DNA of 44,576 bases from Methylococcales bacterium (GCA_026399095.1 JAPLRP010000009.1:1-44576), one strand, 5' to 3'; counted from the stretch's first letter, positions 17,994 through 26,244 are shown. The notes: a model not told the origin generated them from the sequence alone. Numbers and translations: made by a program.

Positions 17994-18230
17994 ATGCCCT
18001 ATACCAAAGACATTGTAGAAGAGATAAACATCTTGGTTCGCTACAACTTGAGTACTACCCAAGAAGGAATAAAAGTACATAAAACGGCGGCGCCTGAATC
18101 CATTGCAGCCACTAAACGCTTATTTGAGAAAGGCTTGGTTACTCAGGAAGATGGCGGCTATTTAACAACACTGGGACATGAAGCCGCTGAACAAGCACAA
18201 ATGGTATTAAACTTACTTAATGCCGCTTAA
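17994..18230 (+). CDS. TIGR02647 family small protein
   Basis: A 78-residue soluble protein resembling the TIGR02647 family found in pseudomonads and related gammaproteobacteria. STTQEGIKVHKTAAPESIAA and GYLTTLGHEAAEQAQ are the conserved blocks. The pattern suggests a small winged-helix DNA-binding fold, but no function is established. It is preceded by AGAGGA about 8 nt before the ATG and ends in front of a bidirectional terminator. Confidence 0.85.
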   Translation: MPYTKDIVEEINILVRYNLSTTQEGIKVHKTAAPESIAATKRLFEKGLVTQEDGGYLTTLGHEAAEQAQMVLNLLNAA

Positions 18231-18300
18231 ATCTGATCGAGATTAGTCTAATAAACAACGATGGCATTGCCATTAGAGCAACCATAAAAGTTATAGACAA

Positions 18301-18337
18301 AAAAAAGGCTTGCCGAAAAATCGGTAAGCCTTTTTTA
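18301..18337 (+). terminator. Bidirectional rho-independent terminator
   Basis: AAGGCTTGCCGA (18305-18316) pairs with TCGGTAAGCCTT (18321-18332) around an AAAA loop, with A- and T-runs on the two sides. It separates the convergent TIGR02647 gene (plus) and rpoH (minus) and can terminate both. Confidence 0.93.
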
Positions 18338-18360
18338 TTACTTTTTACAATTAAAACCGA

Positions 18361-19218
18361 TTACGCTTCCATAACCACTGCTGCCCTGATCTTTTTCATG
18401 GCATTTTGCTCTAATTGCCTTATTCTCTCAGCAGAGACATTGTAGCGATCTGCTAGTTCATGCAAGGTGGCTTTTTTCTCGGCCAACCAACGACTCGAAA
18501 GAATATCAAAACTTCGCTCATCTAATTCAGCCATGGCTTCTGATAATAAATCCTGCCCATGCCCTTCCCAATCTGCATTTTCCAGCAATATAGATGGATC
18601 GGTTCCATGCTGATGGAGATAGTTTGCAGGATAGGCTCCACTTTCTTCGGCAGATTCATCAACGGGCATATCAAACGACATGTCCTGACAACCCAAACGT
18701 TTTTCCATTTCATAAACGTCACTGAGATCGACATTTAAATCTTCTGCGATAGCCATTGCTTCAGCATTTGATAACCAACCTAAGTCCTGCTTGGATTTAC
18801 GTAAGTTAAAAAACAGTTTACGCTGAGCCTTGGTTGTCGCAACCTTTACGATGCCCCAGTTTTTAATGACATATTCGTGAATTTCAGCCTTAATCCAATG
18901 CACTGCAAAAGAAACCAAGCGAACACCCACATCGGGATCAAAACGTTTAACTGCTTTCATGAGTCCAATATTACCTTCCTGAATAATATCGGGCATAGAC
19001 AAGCCATAACCGCTATAACCTCTGGCCACATGAACGACAAAACGTAAATTGGTCATAACCAATTCTCTTGCCGCTTCCAAATCACCTTCATCTTTATATC
19101 TTAAGGTTAATTCGCGCTCCTGCTCAGAAGTTAATCTAGGCATTTGTCTAACCAGATTTAAATAAGCATCAAACGTTCCAACCGATAAATTAACCGGTAA
19201 AGCCAAAGCATTACTCAT
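18361..19218 (-). CDS. rpoH: RNA polymerase sigma factor RpoH (sigma-32)
   Basis: 285 residues, the usual length. Region 2 shows NLRFVVHVARGYSGYGL, DIIQEGNIGLMKAVKRFDP and RLVSFAVHWIKAEIHEYV. The RpoH box QRKLFFNLR, needed for turnover control and core binding, is present. Region 4 is LADRYNVSAERIRQLEQNAM. Sigma-32 directs heat-shock gene transcription. It follows ftsX on the same strand as in E. coli, but the 78-bp gap contains a perfect CIRCE operator and a probable promoter. A strong AAGGAG ribosome site lies 6 nt before the ATG. Confidence 0.97.
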   Translation of the reverse strand: MSNALALPVNLSVGTFDAYLNLVRQMPRLTSEQERELTLRYKDEGDLEAARELVMTNLRFVVHVARGYSGYGLSMPDIIQEGNIGLMKAVKRFDPDVGVRLVSFAVHWIKAEIHEYVIKNWGIVKVATTKAQRKLFFNLRKSKQDLGWLSNAEAMAIAEDLNVDLSDVYEMEKRLGCQDMSFDMPVDESAEESGAYPANYLHQHGTDPSILLENADWEGHGQDLLSEAMAELDERSFDILSSRWLAEKKATLHELADRYNVSAERIRQLEQNAMKKIRAAVVMEA

Positions 19219-19241
19219 GGTATCTCCTTAGGAAAAAACTT

Positions 19242-19278
19242 TGTATTAATTTTAGCACTCTCTAAATAAGAGTGCTAA
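19242..19278 (-). promoter_or_regulatory. CIRCE operator overlapping rpoH promoter
   Basis: TTAGCACTC (19252-19260), nine bases, GAGTGCTAA (19270-19278): a perfect match to the CIRCE consensus bound by HrcA. On the minus strand TTAGCA (19278-19273) and TAAAAT (19254-19249) are 18 bp apart and could be a sigma-70 -35/-10 pair, so HrcA would cover the promoter. The operator lies 33 bp upstream of the rpoH ATG. The operator is seen directly; the promoter is an inference. Confidence 0.9.
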
Positions 19279-19296
19279 TAATTTTTACAGATCGTT

Positions 19297-20316
19297 TTAT
19301 CCCAGCCTTGTGCGATGAAGCTGACAAACAAGAACGGCCCAAGAACCCAAGACGCCTAGTGCAGAGGAAACAGCAATCAGCACCAGTGTTTCGCTAAAGC
19401 TCAAAAATACTAAATGAAAACTACCCTCATAAAGACCGGAAAGCTTTTCTACCGAACCTCTTAGAATCAACATGACTATTGCAACAATAAACCATGCTGA
19501 TACACCAGCTATAAAACCTATCCAAAAACCACTATATAAAAAAGGCCTCTGAATAAAACCGTTTGTTGCTCCTACCAGTTTAGCGATTACAACCTCCTCT
19601 CTTCGACTATGAAGCTCCAGTCTTATCGTATTACCGATGATAAATAAAACTGCACCGCCCAATAGGACAAATAGTAGGTTAGCAAACAGAAGAGCCAAGG
19701 CCACAATTGATTGAAGTCGTTCAACCCATTGCAAATCCATCTGGGCAAAATCAACTTCGGGAGATTGTTGAAAGCTTTCCATTAGAGTGGTCAGTTTCTG
19801 CTTATCATCCAAGGTGTTTTTAGGCAATACTTCAATAACAACAGGTAAGGGGTTTTTTTCCAGTGCATTAATCGCTGAACCAAAACCACTGTAGGTTTTA
19901 AATTCAGTTAAAGCCTGTTCCTTGGTTATTAACTTAACTTCCTGCACGCCCTCATTTTGCCTAATACTATCGGCTAATTTATTGGCATGCGCATCGGAAA
20001 CATCTTCCCTCAGAAATAAAGAAATCTGATTGCTAGCTTCAAGATTACCGGTTAATTGTTGCAAATTAACGACCAAAATATAAAAACCGCTGGCCAGCGA
20101 AATAGCAATCGCCAAAACAGCGATTGTCATTATGGAAGTAAAAGGGGATGCAACCAAACGCCCCAGACTTGAAAATAATATATGCGCGTGGAGATCTCGA
20201 TAGGCCGTTAATTTATCGAGAAAATTACCACCCGCTGTTTTAGTTTGTCGAGTATCCTGCTTGACAGGTCTAATCGGAGGATCTTTCTTGATACGATTCT
20301 TGTTAATTCGCTTCAT
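19297..20316 (-). CDS. ftsX: Cell division ABC transporter permease FtsX
   Basis: 339 residues. A basic cytoplasmic N-terminus (about 1-55), TM1 (about 62-84), a large periplasmic domain (about 85-205) starting LQQLTGNLEASNQISLFL, then three C-terminal TMs with HSRREEVVIAKLVGATNGFI between TM2 and TM3, the conserved coupling loop. FtsEX transmits ATP hydrolysis across the membrane to activate septal murein hydrolases through EnvC-type partners. Its start lies 3 bp after the ftsE stop. Length and topology are standard for gammaproteobacteria. Confidence 0.95.
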   Translation of the reverse strand: MKRINKNRIKKDPPIRPVKQDTRQTKTAGGNFLDKLTAYRDLHAHILFSSLGRLVASPFTSIMTIAVLAIAISLASGFYILVVNLQQLTGNLEASNQISLFLREDVSDAHANKLADSIRQNEGVQEVKLITKEQALTEFKTYSGFGSAINALEKNPLPVVIEVLPKNTLDDKQKLTTLMESFQQSPEVDFAQMDLQWVERLQSIVALALLFANLLFVLLGGAVLFIIGNTIRLELHSRREEVVIAKLVGATNGFIQRPFLYSGFWIGFIAGVSAWFIVAIVMLILRGSVEKLSGLYEGSFHLVFLSFSETLVLIAVSSALGVLGSWAVLVCQLHRTRLG

Positions 20317-20319
20317 TGC

Positions 20320-20976
20320 TCAACTCGATATCAATTGACCATGATCTAACTTTAATACACGATGGTTTAGTTGTGTGATTAAAGAAATATCATGTGAAGC
20401 AATTAAAACTGTTACACCTACCTGCTGAAACTGGCCAAACAAAAACATAATTTCTTCCGACAAATCAGGATCAAGATTACCTGTAGGTTCATCAGCAATT
20501 ATAATCGGTGGCTTGTTAACCACTGCTCTTGCAATCCCTACCCGCTGTTGCTCTCCACCCGACAAGGCAAATGGATATTTCTTTTCTTTACCATTCAAAC
20601 TTACTTTATCTAACGCCGCTCTTACTCGCCGAGTAATTTCATGATGCCCAAAGCCGGCTATTATTAAAGGTAAAGCAACATTATCAAAAACGGTTCTATC
20701 TTGAAGTAACTTATAATCTTGATATATAAAACCCATTTTTCTTCGTATATAAGGAAGTTGGCTTTCTTTGGTATGACCAATATCTTGCCCATCCAATAAT
20801 ACCTGACCCCGACTACATTTTTCCATAGCCGCAATCAACCTCAACAAAGTACTTTTACCCGCGCCTGAATGGCCGGTAAGAAAAGCTATTTCGCCACGCT
20901 TTAAATGAAAACTGACATTACGCAATACGTCACCTGTCTCAGGATAGCGCTTGCTTACATTAACGAAATTTATCAT
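20320..20976 (-). CDS. ftsE: Cell division ATP-binding protein FtsE
   Basis: A 218-residue ABC ATPase. Walker A GHSGAGKST, Q-loop YQDYKLL, signature LSGGEQQR, Walker B IIIADEPTGNLD and switch His in IASHD. The N-terminus MINFVNVSKRYPETG is typical of FtsE. It forms the FtsEX complex at the divisome. It follows the CtaA-FtsY fusion gene by 6 bp and precedes ftsX by 3 bp, so ftsY, ftsE and ftsX form one tight operon as in E. coli. Confidence 0.96.
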   Translation of the reverse strand: MINFVNVSKRYPETGDVLRNVSFHLKRGEIAFLTGHSGAGKSTLLRLIAAMEKCSRGQVLLDGQDIGHTKESQLPYIRRKMGFIYQDYKLLQDRTVFDNVALPLIIAGFGHHEITRRVRAALDKVSLNGKEKKYPFALSGGEQQRVGIARAVVNKPPIIIADEPTGNLDPDLSEEIMFLFGQFQQVGVTVLIASHDISLITQLNHRVLKLDHGQLISS

Positions 20977-20982
20977 GATAAT

Positions 20983-22929
20983 TTAATCTTTCACAAACAA
21001 GGCATCAACAAATAATTCTGCATCAAAATCTTGTAGATCATCAATACCTTCGCCTATGCCAATAAATCGAATGGGAATGCCCGTGTGTTTTGCCAGCGCA
21101 AAAATAACACCCCCTTTTGCAGTGCCGTCTAATTTGGTTAATACTAAACCCGTTAACGCCACTGTTTCATTAAACAACTTTGCCTGAGAAAGTGCATTTT
21201 GCCCCGTTCCTGCATCCAATACCAGCAACACTTCATGAGGGGCATGTTCATCTAATCGCCCCATAATCCTTTTTACTTTTTTTAACTCATCCATTAAGTT
21301 TGATTTTGTATGCAGTCGACCCGCGGTATCTGCAATCAAAACATCTATACCTTTGGCCTTTGCTGATTGCAGACCATCATAAATAACCGAAGCAGAATCA
21401 GCGCCAGTATGTTGAGCGATCACAGGGATTTTATTACGCTCACCCCAAACTTGCAACTGCTCTACAGCCGCCGCCCTAAAGGTGTCGCCTGCAGCCAACA
21501 TTACACTATGCCCTTGGGCCTGTAAACGCTTGGCTAATTTACCAATCGTTGTAGTTTTACCCGCACCATTAACACCGACGACTAAAATAACAAATGGCGT
21601 ATCTTGTTTTGGTATTTGCAACGGACGACTACAAGGCTGAAGTATCCGGGTTAACTCTTGTTTTAAAGCTAGAGATAAAGCAAATCCATCGGTTAACTGA
21701 TGACGTTCAAGGCTCTTTGTTAGATGACTGATTATTTCTGTTGTTGCATCAATACCCACATCAGCCATTAATAAACTGGCTTCTATTTCTTCTAATAAAT
21801 CACCATTAATTTCTTTTTGGCCAATAGGCAAGCTATCGAGAATACCACTGAGACCTGAACGAGTGCGTTTTAATTGTGACTTTAAGCGTAAATATAAAGA
21901 CTCAGCGGGTGGCTCAATATAAGCTTCTTCAATAGCTTCTACGGATACAGCAACCTGAGCCGTTTCAAGGATGTTTTGCTCAGGTTTAGTTACTATTATC
22001 TCGGGATGTTGTTTTTCCTCAAAGCTAAATCGACTGTAAAAACTGATTGCAATCAAAGGTAACATTAACAGCGCTGCAACTGCATGATGAATCGGAGTTG
22101 CCCAAAAAGGAAACGCCAATTTGGTAGTAATAATGGCCAGTCCAATTTGTACAAACAGCAAAACTCCCAACCACAAACCTGCTGTTCTTACCGATTTTAT
22201 CGAATGGGTTGCTGTTGCGCCAAACATGACTATGCTCAACAGCAGAAAACTGAACAATGCACCGATTCTATGCATCCAATTAGCGACTACCTGAGCATCA
22301 AAGGATATAACACCGGTATAACCAGTCAATAAGCCATTAACAAAATCAAGTGCATTTAGATAATCGGCATTAGGCCACCATTGTCCATTGCATTGAGGAA
22401 AACCATTACAGGCTAAAGCGGCATGATTGGCACTGACCCATGCCCCCAGAATCATTTGAATCAATAAAACAACCATAGCAGCACGTGCAGTATGGATCAG
22501 TCCTTTACGTACTTTTTCTTTTTCGCTGATACAACCTTTTATTGCAGGGTTGGCGAGTAAATACAACCAGTAAAGCGTCCAGAAGGTGATCATACCCAAT
22601 GTGACATGCATTACTATTACAACTGGCATAATCGCTATTGATTTAGCCAAAACCCCTAAGGCAGCCTGTAAAGCAACTAAAATTAACAAACTAACAGAAG
22701 CTACGATTGCGGCCGATCGACAGCGTTGTTGACGCCATGACAACAACCACACCACTAAAATCGATAACCCTAAAGCAGCAGTCAAATAATCATGCCAAGT
22801 ACCCTTTAAAACATCAGCCAAACTTTCACTGAGCAACCCAGCATCAGCACTCCATAGCCTAATGACCGAACCTAAGACTACAATTATCAACGTTAAAAAA
22901 ACGCAAAATAAAGTTAATTTTCTGAACAT
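20983..22929 (-). CDS. ftsY: CtaA/COX15-like membrane domain fused to SRP receptor FtsY
   Basis: 648 residues in one uninterrupted frame. Residues 1-300: an eight-helix CtaA/COX15-like domain. Candidate haem-ligand histidines are His46 (WHDYLT), His108 (MHVTLG), His220 (WMHRIGA) and His281/282; the second cysteine pair Cys174/Cys180 (ACNGFPQC) is kept. The first extracellular cysteine pair is absent, its loop is collapsed, and the catalytic Glu of the usual ExxH motif is Gly43. Residues 301-340: a short acidic linker like an FtsY A domain. Residues 340-648: a complete FtsY NG domain with P-loop GVNGAGKTT (452-460), DTAGRLH (534-540) and TKLDGTAKGG (598-607). No Met codon occurs from residue 290 to 387, so a separate FtsY is not obviously made. 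CtaA termini are cytoplasmic, which places the GTPase correctly. Neighbours are oxidase assembly genes upstream and ftsE-ftsX downstream. Confidence 0.93.
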   Translation of the reverse strand: MFRKLTLFCVFLTLIIVVLGSVIRLWSADAGLLSESLADVLKGTWHDYLTAALGLSILVVWLLSWRQQRCRSAAIVASVSLLILVALQAALGVLAKSIAIMPVVIVMHVTLGMITFWTLYWLYLLANPAIKGCISEKEKVRKGLIHTARAAMVVLLIQMILGAWVSANHAALACNGFPQCNGQWWPNADYLNALDFVNGLLTGYTGVISFDAQVVANWMHRIGALFSFLLLSIVMFGATATHSIKSVRTAGLWLGVLLFVQIGLAIITTKLAFPFWATPIHHAVAALLMLPLIAISFYSRFSFEEKQHPEIIVTKPEQNILETAQVAVSVEAIEEAYIEPPAESLYLRLKSQLKRTRSGLSGILDSLPIGQKEINGDLLEEIEASLLMADVGIDATTEIISHLTKSLERHQLTDGFALSLALKQELTRILQPCSRPLQIPKQDTPFVILVVGVNGAGKTTTIGKLAKRLQAQGHSVMLAAGDTFRAAAVEQLQVWGERNKIPVIAQHTGADSASVIYDGLQSAKAKGIDVLIADTAGRLHTKSNLMDELKKVKRIMGRLDEHAPHEVLLVLDAGTGQNALSQAKLFNETVALTGLVLTKLDGTAKGGVIFALAKHTGIPIRFIGIGEGIDDLQDFDAELFVDALFVKD

Positions 22930-22940
22930 TTAATTTCTCG

Positions 22941-23681
22941 CTAACCAATTTGTGAAATTCTGAGTAGATGCATAAGATCATCTTTTACTTTGTAAGTATC
23001 AAAACCCGCTTCATATTGCATCATGATATTTCCCAGCGGATCTATCAAAAATAACATCCCTTCCGGAATATTGTTTTTCCTGATATCGGTAATTTTTTTT
23101 GCCAATCCAGCACTAGACTTAACTCTAATTAACTCTGATTTAAGGGCAAACTCACGATTTTCGTTAACAATTAACCTGTCTATCAGCTTACTGTCTATTT
23201 TGTTTTCTTCGTGAAGTAAACTCAAAAAAATCGAATTATCTTCCTTATTCTTCGTGTTACGTAATCGCCATAAAAGCGTATCTTTCAACCACCATTCATT
23301 GGCAACGACTTCATTCGGTTCTTTAAAAAGCATCACGACACGACGAGTTCTAGGCAATTCCTTATTTAACATTAGCCTGAGTTGTTTAGTTTTAAGTAAG
23401 GCATCAAGACATACTTCATTACACGCTAAACCCGGGATCACATTAACAATTAACCAATGCCCAACGAGCTCATTCATGTTTTCAGCCGAATACGTGTCAA
23501 AACTTATAAAATCAGTACGTTCGGTTGATATCGGAGGATTTATTAATTGGCCTCTATTGGTCGTTCCTTTTAACAGATTTGGATTTTCTTTTAATCCCCA
23601 AGCGATTAAAAAAGGAATAATGGTCATTCCAAAAATAATTAAAATCAAGCGCCTGTTTTTGTTTTGTTGTTTATTCATCAC
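22941..23681 (-). CDS. SCO/thioredoxin-like oxidase-cluster membrane protein
   Basis: 246 residues: one N-terminal TM (about 11-29), then a periplasmic thioredoxin-like domain with the cysteine pair CNEVC (about residue 89) and the closing IDPLGNIMMQYEAGFD segment. It resembles the poorly characterised membrane protein commonly found between SURF1 and COX15 in gammaproteobacterial cox clusters and is distantly SCO-like. A role in copper delivery or thiol reduction during oxidase assembly is likely but unproven. Its start overlaps the surf1 end by 11 bp, and it lies 11 bp upstream of the CtaA-FtsY gene. Confidence 0.8.
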   Translation of the reverse strand: MMNKQQNKNRRLILIIFGMTIIPFLIAWGLKENPNLLKGTTNRGQLINPPISTERTDFISFDTYSAENMNELVGHWLIVNVIPGLACNEVCLDALLKTKQLRLMLNKELPRTRRVVMLFKEPNEVVANEWWLKDTLLWRLRNTKNKEDNSIFLSLLHEENKIDSKLIDRLIVNENREFALKSELIRVKSSAGLAKKITDIRKNNIPEGMLFLIDPLGNIMMQYEAGFDTYKVKDDLMHLLRISQIG

Positions 23682-24384
23682 TTTTTTTATAGCTATACCA
23701 TAGATATAGTAAAGTTAGGGTAAAGGCCAACGCAAACCATTGGATAGCGTAGGCTGTATGCTGCTCTGGCAACATGATCGTTGTTACCTGCCATTCTCGG
23801 TCATAACCTTCGGGCAGCTCTTTAGCCAGCTCAATCTGAAACGGAAAAATTTTGTATCCCAGTTTATCTGTCAAAACCTGATTGTTGATCAGCTGCACTA
23901 TTGATGGCCAACCCTGGGTTGGAATTTCTGCTCCTGCTAATTTGATACCTACACCCGGAAAACGATTTATCCGGCCTTGAACTTCAGCTTGTTGACTCTT
24001 GATCATTATCTCTGGCAAATTCGATCTATCGTGATTCAAGGGAACCCAACCTCTATTAACTAAAACAGCCTGAGATTCTTCTTCAAAAATAAAGGGTGTA
24101 AAAACAAAATAACCAACTTTGCCGTTTCTAATTTGATTATCCAACAAAAACTGATGCTCCCTGTCATAATGCCCGATTGCCCTTACTTTCTGGTACCTGA
24201 GTTCATCAACATTATATTTACCAGAAGCCGATAACCTTATAAACTCTGGTGAAGCTATACCTTGCTCTTGTTTTTCAAGAATAACTCTTTTTTCTTCAGA
24301 TCGACCTAATTGCCAGAAGCCCAGTGCAATTAACAAGGGTAACAAACATAAATAGGCCAATGTAGGCGCTTTTTTATATCTCAT
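23671..24384 (-). CDS. SURF1 family cytochrome oxidase assembly protein
   Basis: 237 residues with the SURF1 plan: N-terminal TM (about 8-25) ending LGFWQLGRSEEKR, a periplasmic domain with LDNQIRNGKVGYFVFTPF and VLVNRGWVPL, and a C-terminal TM preceded by HTAYAIQWFALAFTL. SURF1 helps haem a insertion into subunit I. It is transcribed with the downstream SCO-like gene, overlapping it by 11 bp. The DUF2909 gene just upstream runs the other way, so surf1 has its own promoter in the 107-bp divergent gap. Confidence 0.93.
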   Translation of the reverse strand: MRYKKAPTLAYLCLLPLLIALGFWQLGRSEEKRVILEKQEQGIASPEFIRLSASGKYNVDELRYQKVRAIGHYDREHQFLLDNQIRNGKVGYFVFTPFIFEEESQAVLVNRGWVPLNHDRSNLPEIMIKSQQAEVQGRINRFPGVGIKLAGAEIPTQGWPSIVQLINNQVLTDKLGYKIFPFQIELAKELPEGYDREWQVTTIMLPEQHTAYAIQWFALAFTLTLLYLWYSYKKSDE

Positions 24385-24491
24385 TGAACAAATCCGTTGC
24401 TAATAATCATGCTTATTTTAATTTAACCTATTGGCACAGACACATTAATAAACGAGAATAGATAAATTCCACTATCAAACATAACTCTACC

Positions 24492-24752
24492 ATGATTATC
24501 AAAAGTGTCATTATTATTGCCTTTATCCTGATAATTATCAGCCTAGGCTCTGCTCTGTTTCATTTGGTGAATCGCAAGAATGAAGAACATTCCCAAAAAA
24601 CAGTTAAATCACTGACTTTTCGCATTACTCTTTCAATAGTTTTGTTTATTTTTATTTTTATTGCTGTTGCAACAGGTATGTTTAAACCTCATGGACTGGG
24701 CGTAAAAATGCATAGCCAAAATCCGGCAAATACAGATCCGTTAAATAAATAA
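24492..24752 (+). CDS. DUF2909 twin-transmembrane protein
   Basis: 86 residues with two TM helices (about 5-25 and 45-65), a short basic loop RKNEEHSQKTV and the arrangement of the DUF2909 family, which is almost always found between cox3 and surf1 in proteobacterial oxidase clusters. The role is unknown; its position suggests oxidase assembly or stability. It is the only plus-strand gene in the cluster and ends at a terminator shared with cox3. Confidence 0.85.
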   Translation: MIIKSVIIIAFILIIISLGSALFHLVNRKNEEHSQKTVKSLTFRITLSIVLFIFIFIAVATGMFKPHGLGVKMHSQNPANTDPLNK

Positions 24753-24773
24753 AGATACAAAATATCCCGACAA

Positions 24774-24811
24774 AAAAAAAGCGCCGCCTGTTGTTAGGCA
24801 GCGCTTTTTTT
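24774..24811 (+). terminator. Bidirectional terminator between DUF2909 gene and cox3
   Basis: GCGCCGCCT (24781-24789) pairs with AGGCAGCGC (24796-24804) with one mismatch over a GTTGTT loop; an A9 run precedes and a T7 run follows, so it serves both convergent genes. Confidence 0.93.
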
Positions 24812-24828
24812 AGCTTCGAATGGTTACG

Positions 24829-25680
24829 CTACATCAAATAGACAAATATAAACAAACCTAACCATACTACGTCTACAAAATGCCAATACCAGGCAGCTGC
24901 TTCAAAAGCAAAATGATTTTCCGGTTTAAAATGACCTTGAGTGCTTCGGAACAAAACAACGCTTAAAATGATTGCACCAACACAGACATGAAAACCATGA
25001 AAGCCGGTCAACATAAAGAAGGTAGATCCATAAACACCAGAACCTAAAGTTAAACCCATGTCTGTGTATGCTTCATGATATTCAATAGCTTGAAACACGA
25101 CAAACAAAAACCCCAACGCTACAGTCGCTATTAAACCTTTAATCAACTGATCCCTGTTTTTTGCAAGTAAACCATGATGTGCCCAAGTACAAGTCACACC
25201 GCTGGTTAACAGAATCAAGGTATTGAGAAATGGTAAACCCCAAGCGCCCATAGGCTCAAAATCACCACCCACCTTACCGGGGCCATTGGTGGGCCAAGCT
25301 GTTTCAAAAGCAGGCCACAATAATTCTTTAGTTGCTCCTTCACCTAACCAAGGCACAGACAGATTACGTGTGTACCAAAGTGTGCCAAAAAATACCGCGA
25401 AAAACACAATTTCGGAAAATATAAACCACATCATACCGTGCCGATAAGAAATTCCGACTTCGTGGTTGTACATACCAGACTCACTTTCTTTGGCCTGCAA
25501 GGTAAACCAACCTATTAACATGGCAATGAAAACAAGCAGACCTATCACCATCAGGGTCGGACCAATTGATGAACCATTTAAATAATTTGCAAATCCAGCC
25601 AGCATAGTCATCAAACCAACCGTGCCAATGACAGGCCAAGTCGCTTTATGCGGAATGTAATAAGCGGTATTTGTAGACAT
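24829..25680 (-). CDS. Cytochrome c oxidase subunit III
   Basis: 283 residues, seven TM helices: PHKATWPVIGTVGLM at the N-terminus, HGMMWFIFSEIVFFAVFFG, FLNTLILLTSGVTCTWAHH, FQAIEYHEAYTDMGLTLGSG, FFMLTGFHGFHV and AAWYWHFVDVVWLGLFI. It supports proton uptake and stability of the catalytic core. Twelve bp separate it from ctaG, all on the minus strand. Confidence 0.96.
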   Translation of the reverse strand: MSTNTAYYIPHKATWPVIGTVGLMTMLAGFANYLNGSSIGPTLMVIGLLVFIAMLIGWFTLQAKESESGMYNHEVGISYRHGMMWFIFSEIVFFAVFFGTLWYTRNLSVPWLGEGATKELLWPAFETAWPTNGPGKVGGDFEPMGAWGLPFLNTLILLTSGVTCTWAHHGLLAKNRDQLIKGLIATVALGFLFVVFQAIEYHEAYTDMGLTLGSGVYGSTFFMLTGFHGFHVCVGAIILSVVLFRSTQGHFKPENHFAFEAAAWYWHFVDVVWLGLFIFVYLM

Positions 25681-25692
25681 ATCCTTCCCCTT

Positions 25693-26244
25693 TTATTTTT
25701 TTACTGATTTTTCAGTATTATCAAAAAATGTGTATGACAGTGTAATGGTTTTGTATTGCTCAGGTATTTCCGGATTTATAACAAAACGCATCGGCATGAT
25801 TTTCTTTTCTCTGGGCTTGAAAGTTTGCTCAGAGAAACAAAAACACTCAATTTTTTCAAAATAACTGCTGATAACGGCGGGTGAAAAACTGGCAATTGCC
25901 CTGGCAAGCATGACTTTGTCAGTTTTATTTTCCCCATAAAAATTCACTGTGTGATATTCACCCGGATGAACTTTTAATTGTTTTTTTTCGGCGCGAAACT
26001 CCATAGGTGTAGATTCATTCAGGGTTGTCATAAACTCTATGTTAATCTCCCTGTTGATATCTACTTTGTAGGCAGTTTCCGGTACTTTTTTAATGTCATC
26101 AGGACGATCTCGCTCAATCCATTTCCATTCACATAAAACATCGTAAAGTGGTACTAAAGCATAGCCAAAACCAAACATGGTTATGGCGACCAAAAGTAAA
26201 GTTCGCGCTAATTTAAGGTTTTTTTTGTCTACAATCCCGTTCAT
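25693..26244 (-). CDS. ctaG: Cytochrome c oxidase assembly protein CtaG/Cox11
   Basis: 183 residues. One N-terminal TM (about 14-32) with VPLYDVLCEW, then a periplasmic immunoglobulin-like domain with the copper-binding IECFCFSEQ motif and the KIMPMRFVINPEIP stretch. It delivers Cu to the CuB site of subunit I. The start ATG overlaps the stop of the preceding 32-residue reading frame (ATGA), so translation is coupled. Confidence 0.96.
   Translation of the reverse strand: MNGIVDKKNLKLARTLLLVAITMFGFGYALVPLYDVLCEWKWIERDRPDDIKKVPETAYKVDINREINIEFMTTLNESTPMEFRAEKKQLKVHPGEYHTVNFYGENKTDKVMLARAIASFSPAVISSYFEKIECFCFSEQTFKPREKKIMPMRFVINPEIPEQYKTITLSYTFFDNTEKSVKK

Noticed and set aside
23254-23703. 149-codon plus-strand frame opposite the SCO-like gene
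   Set aside because: Antisense to a conserved cluster member with correct spacing and overlap to its neighbours; no independent support.
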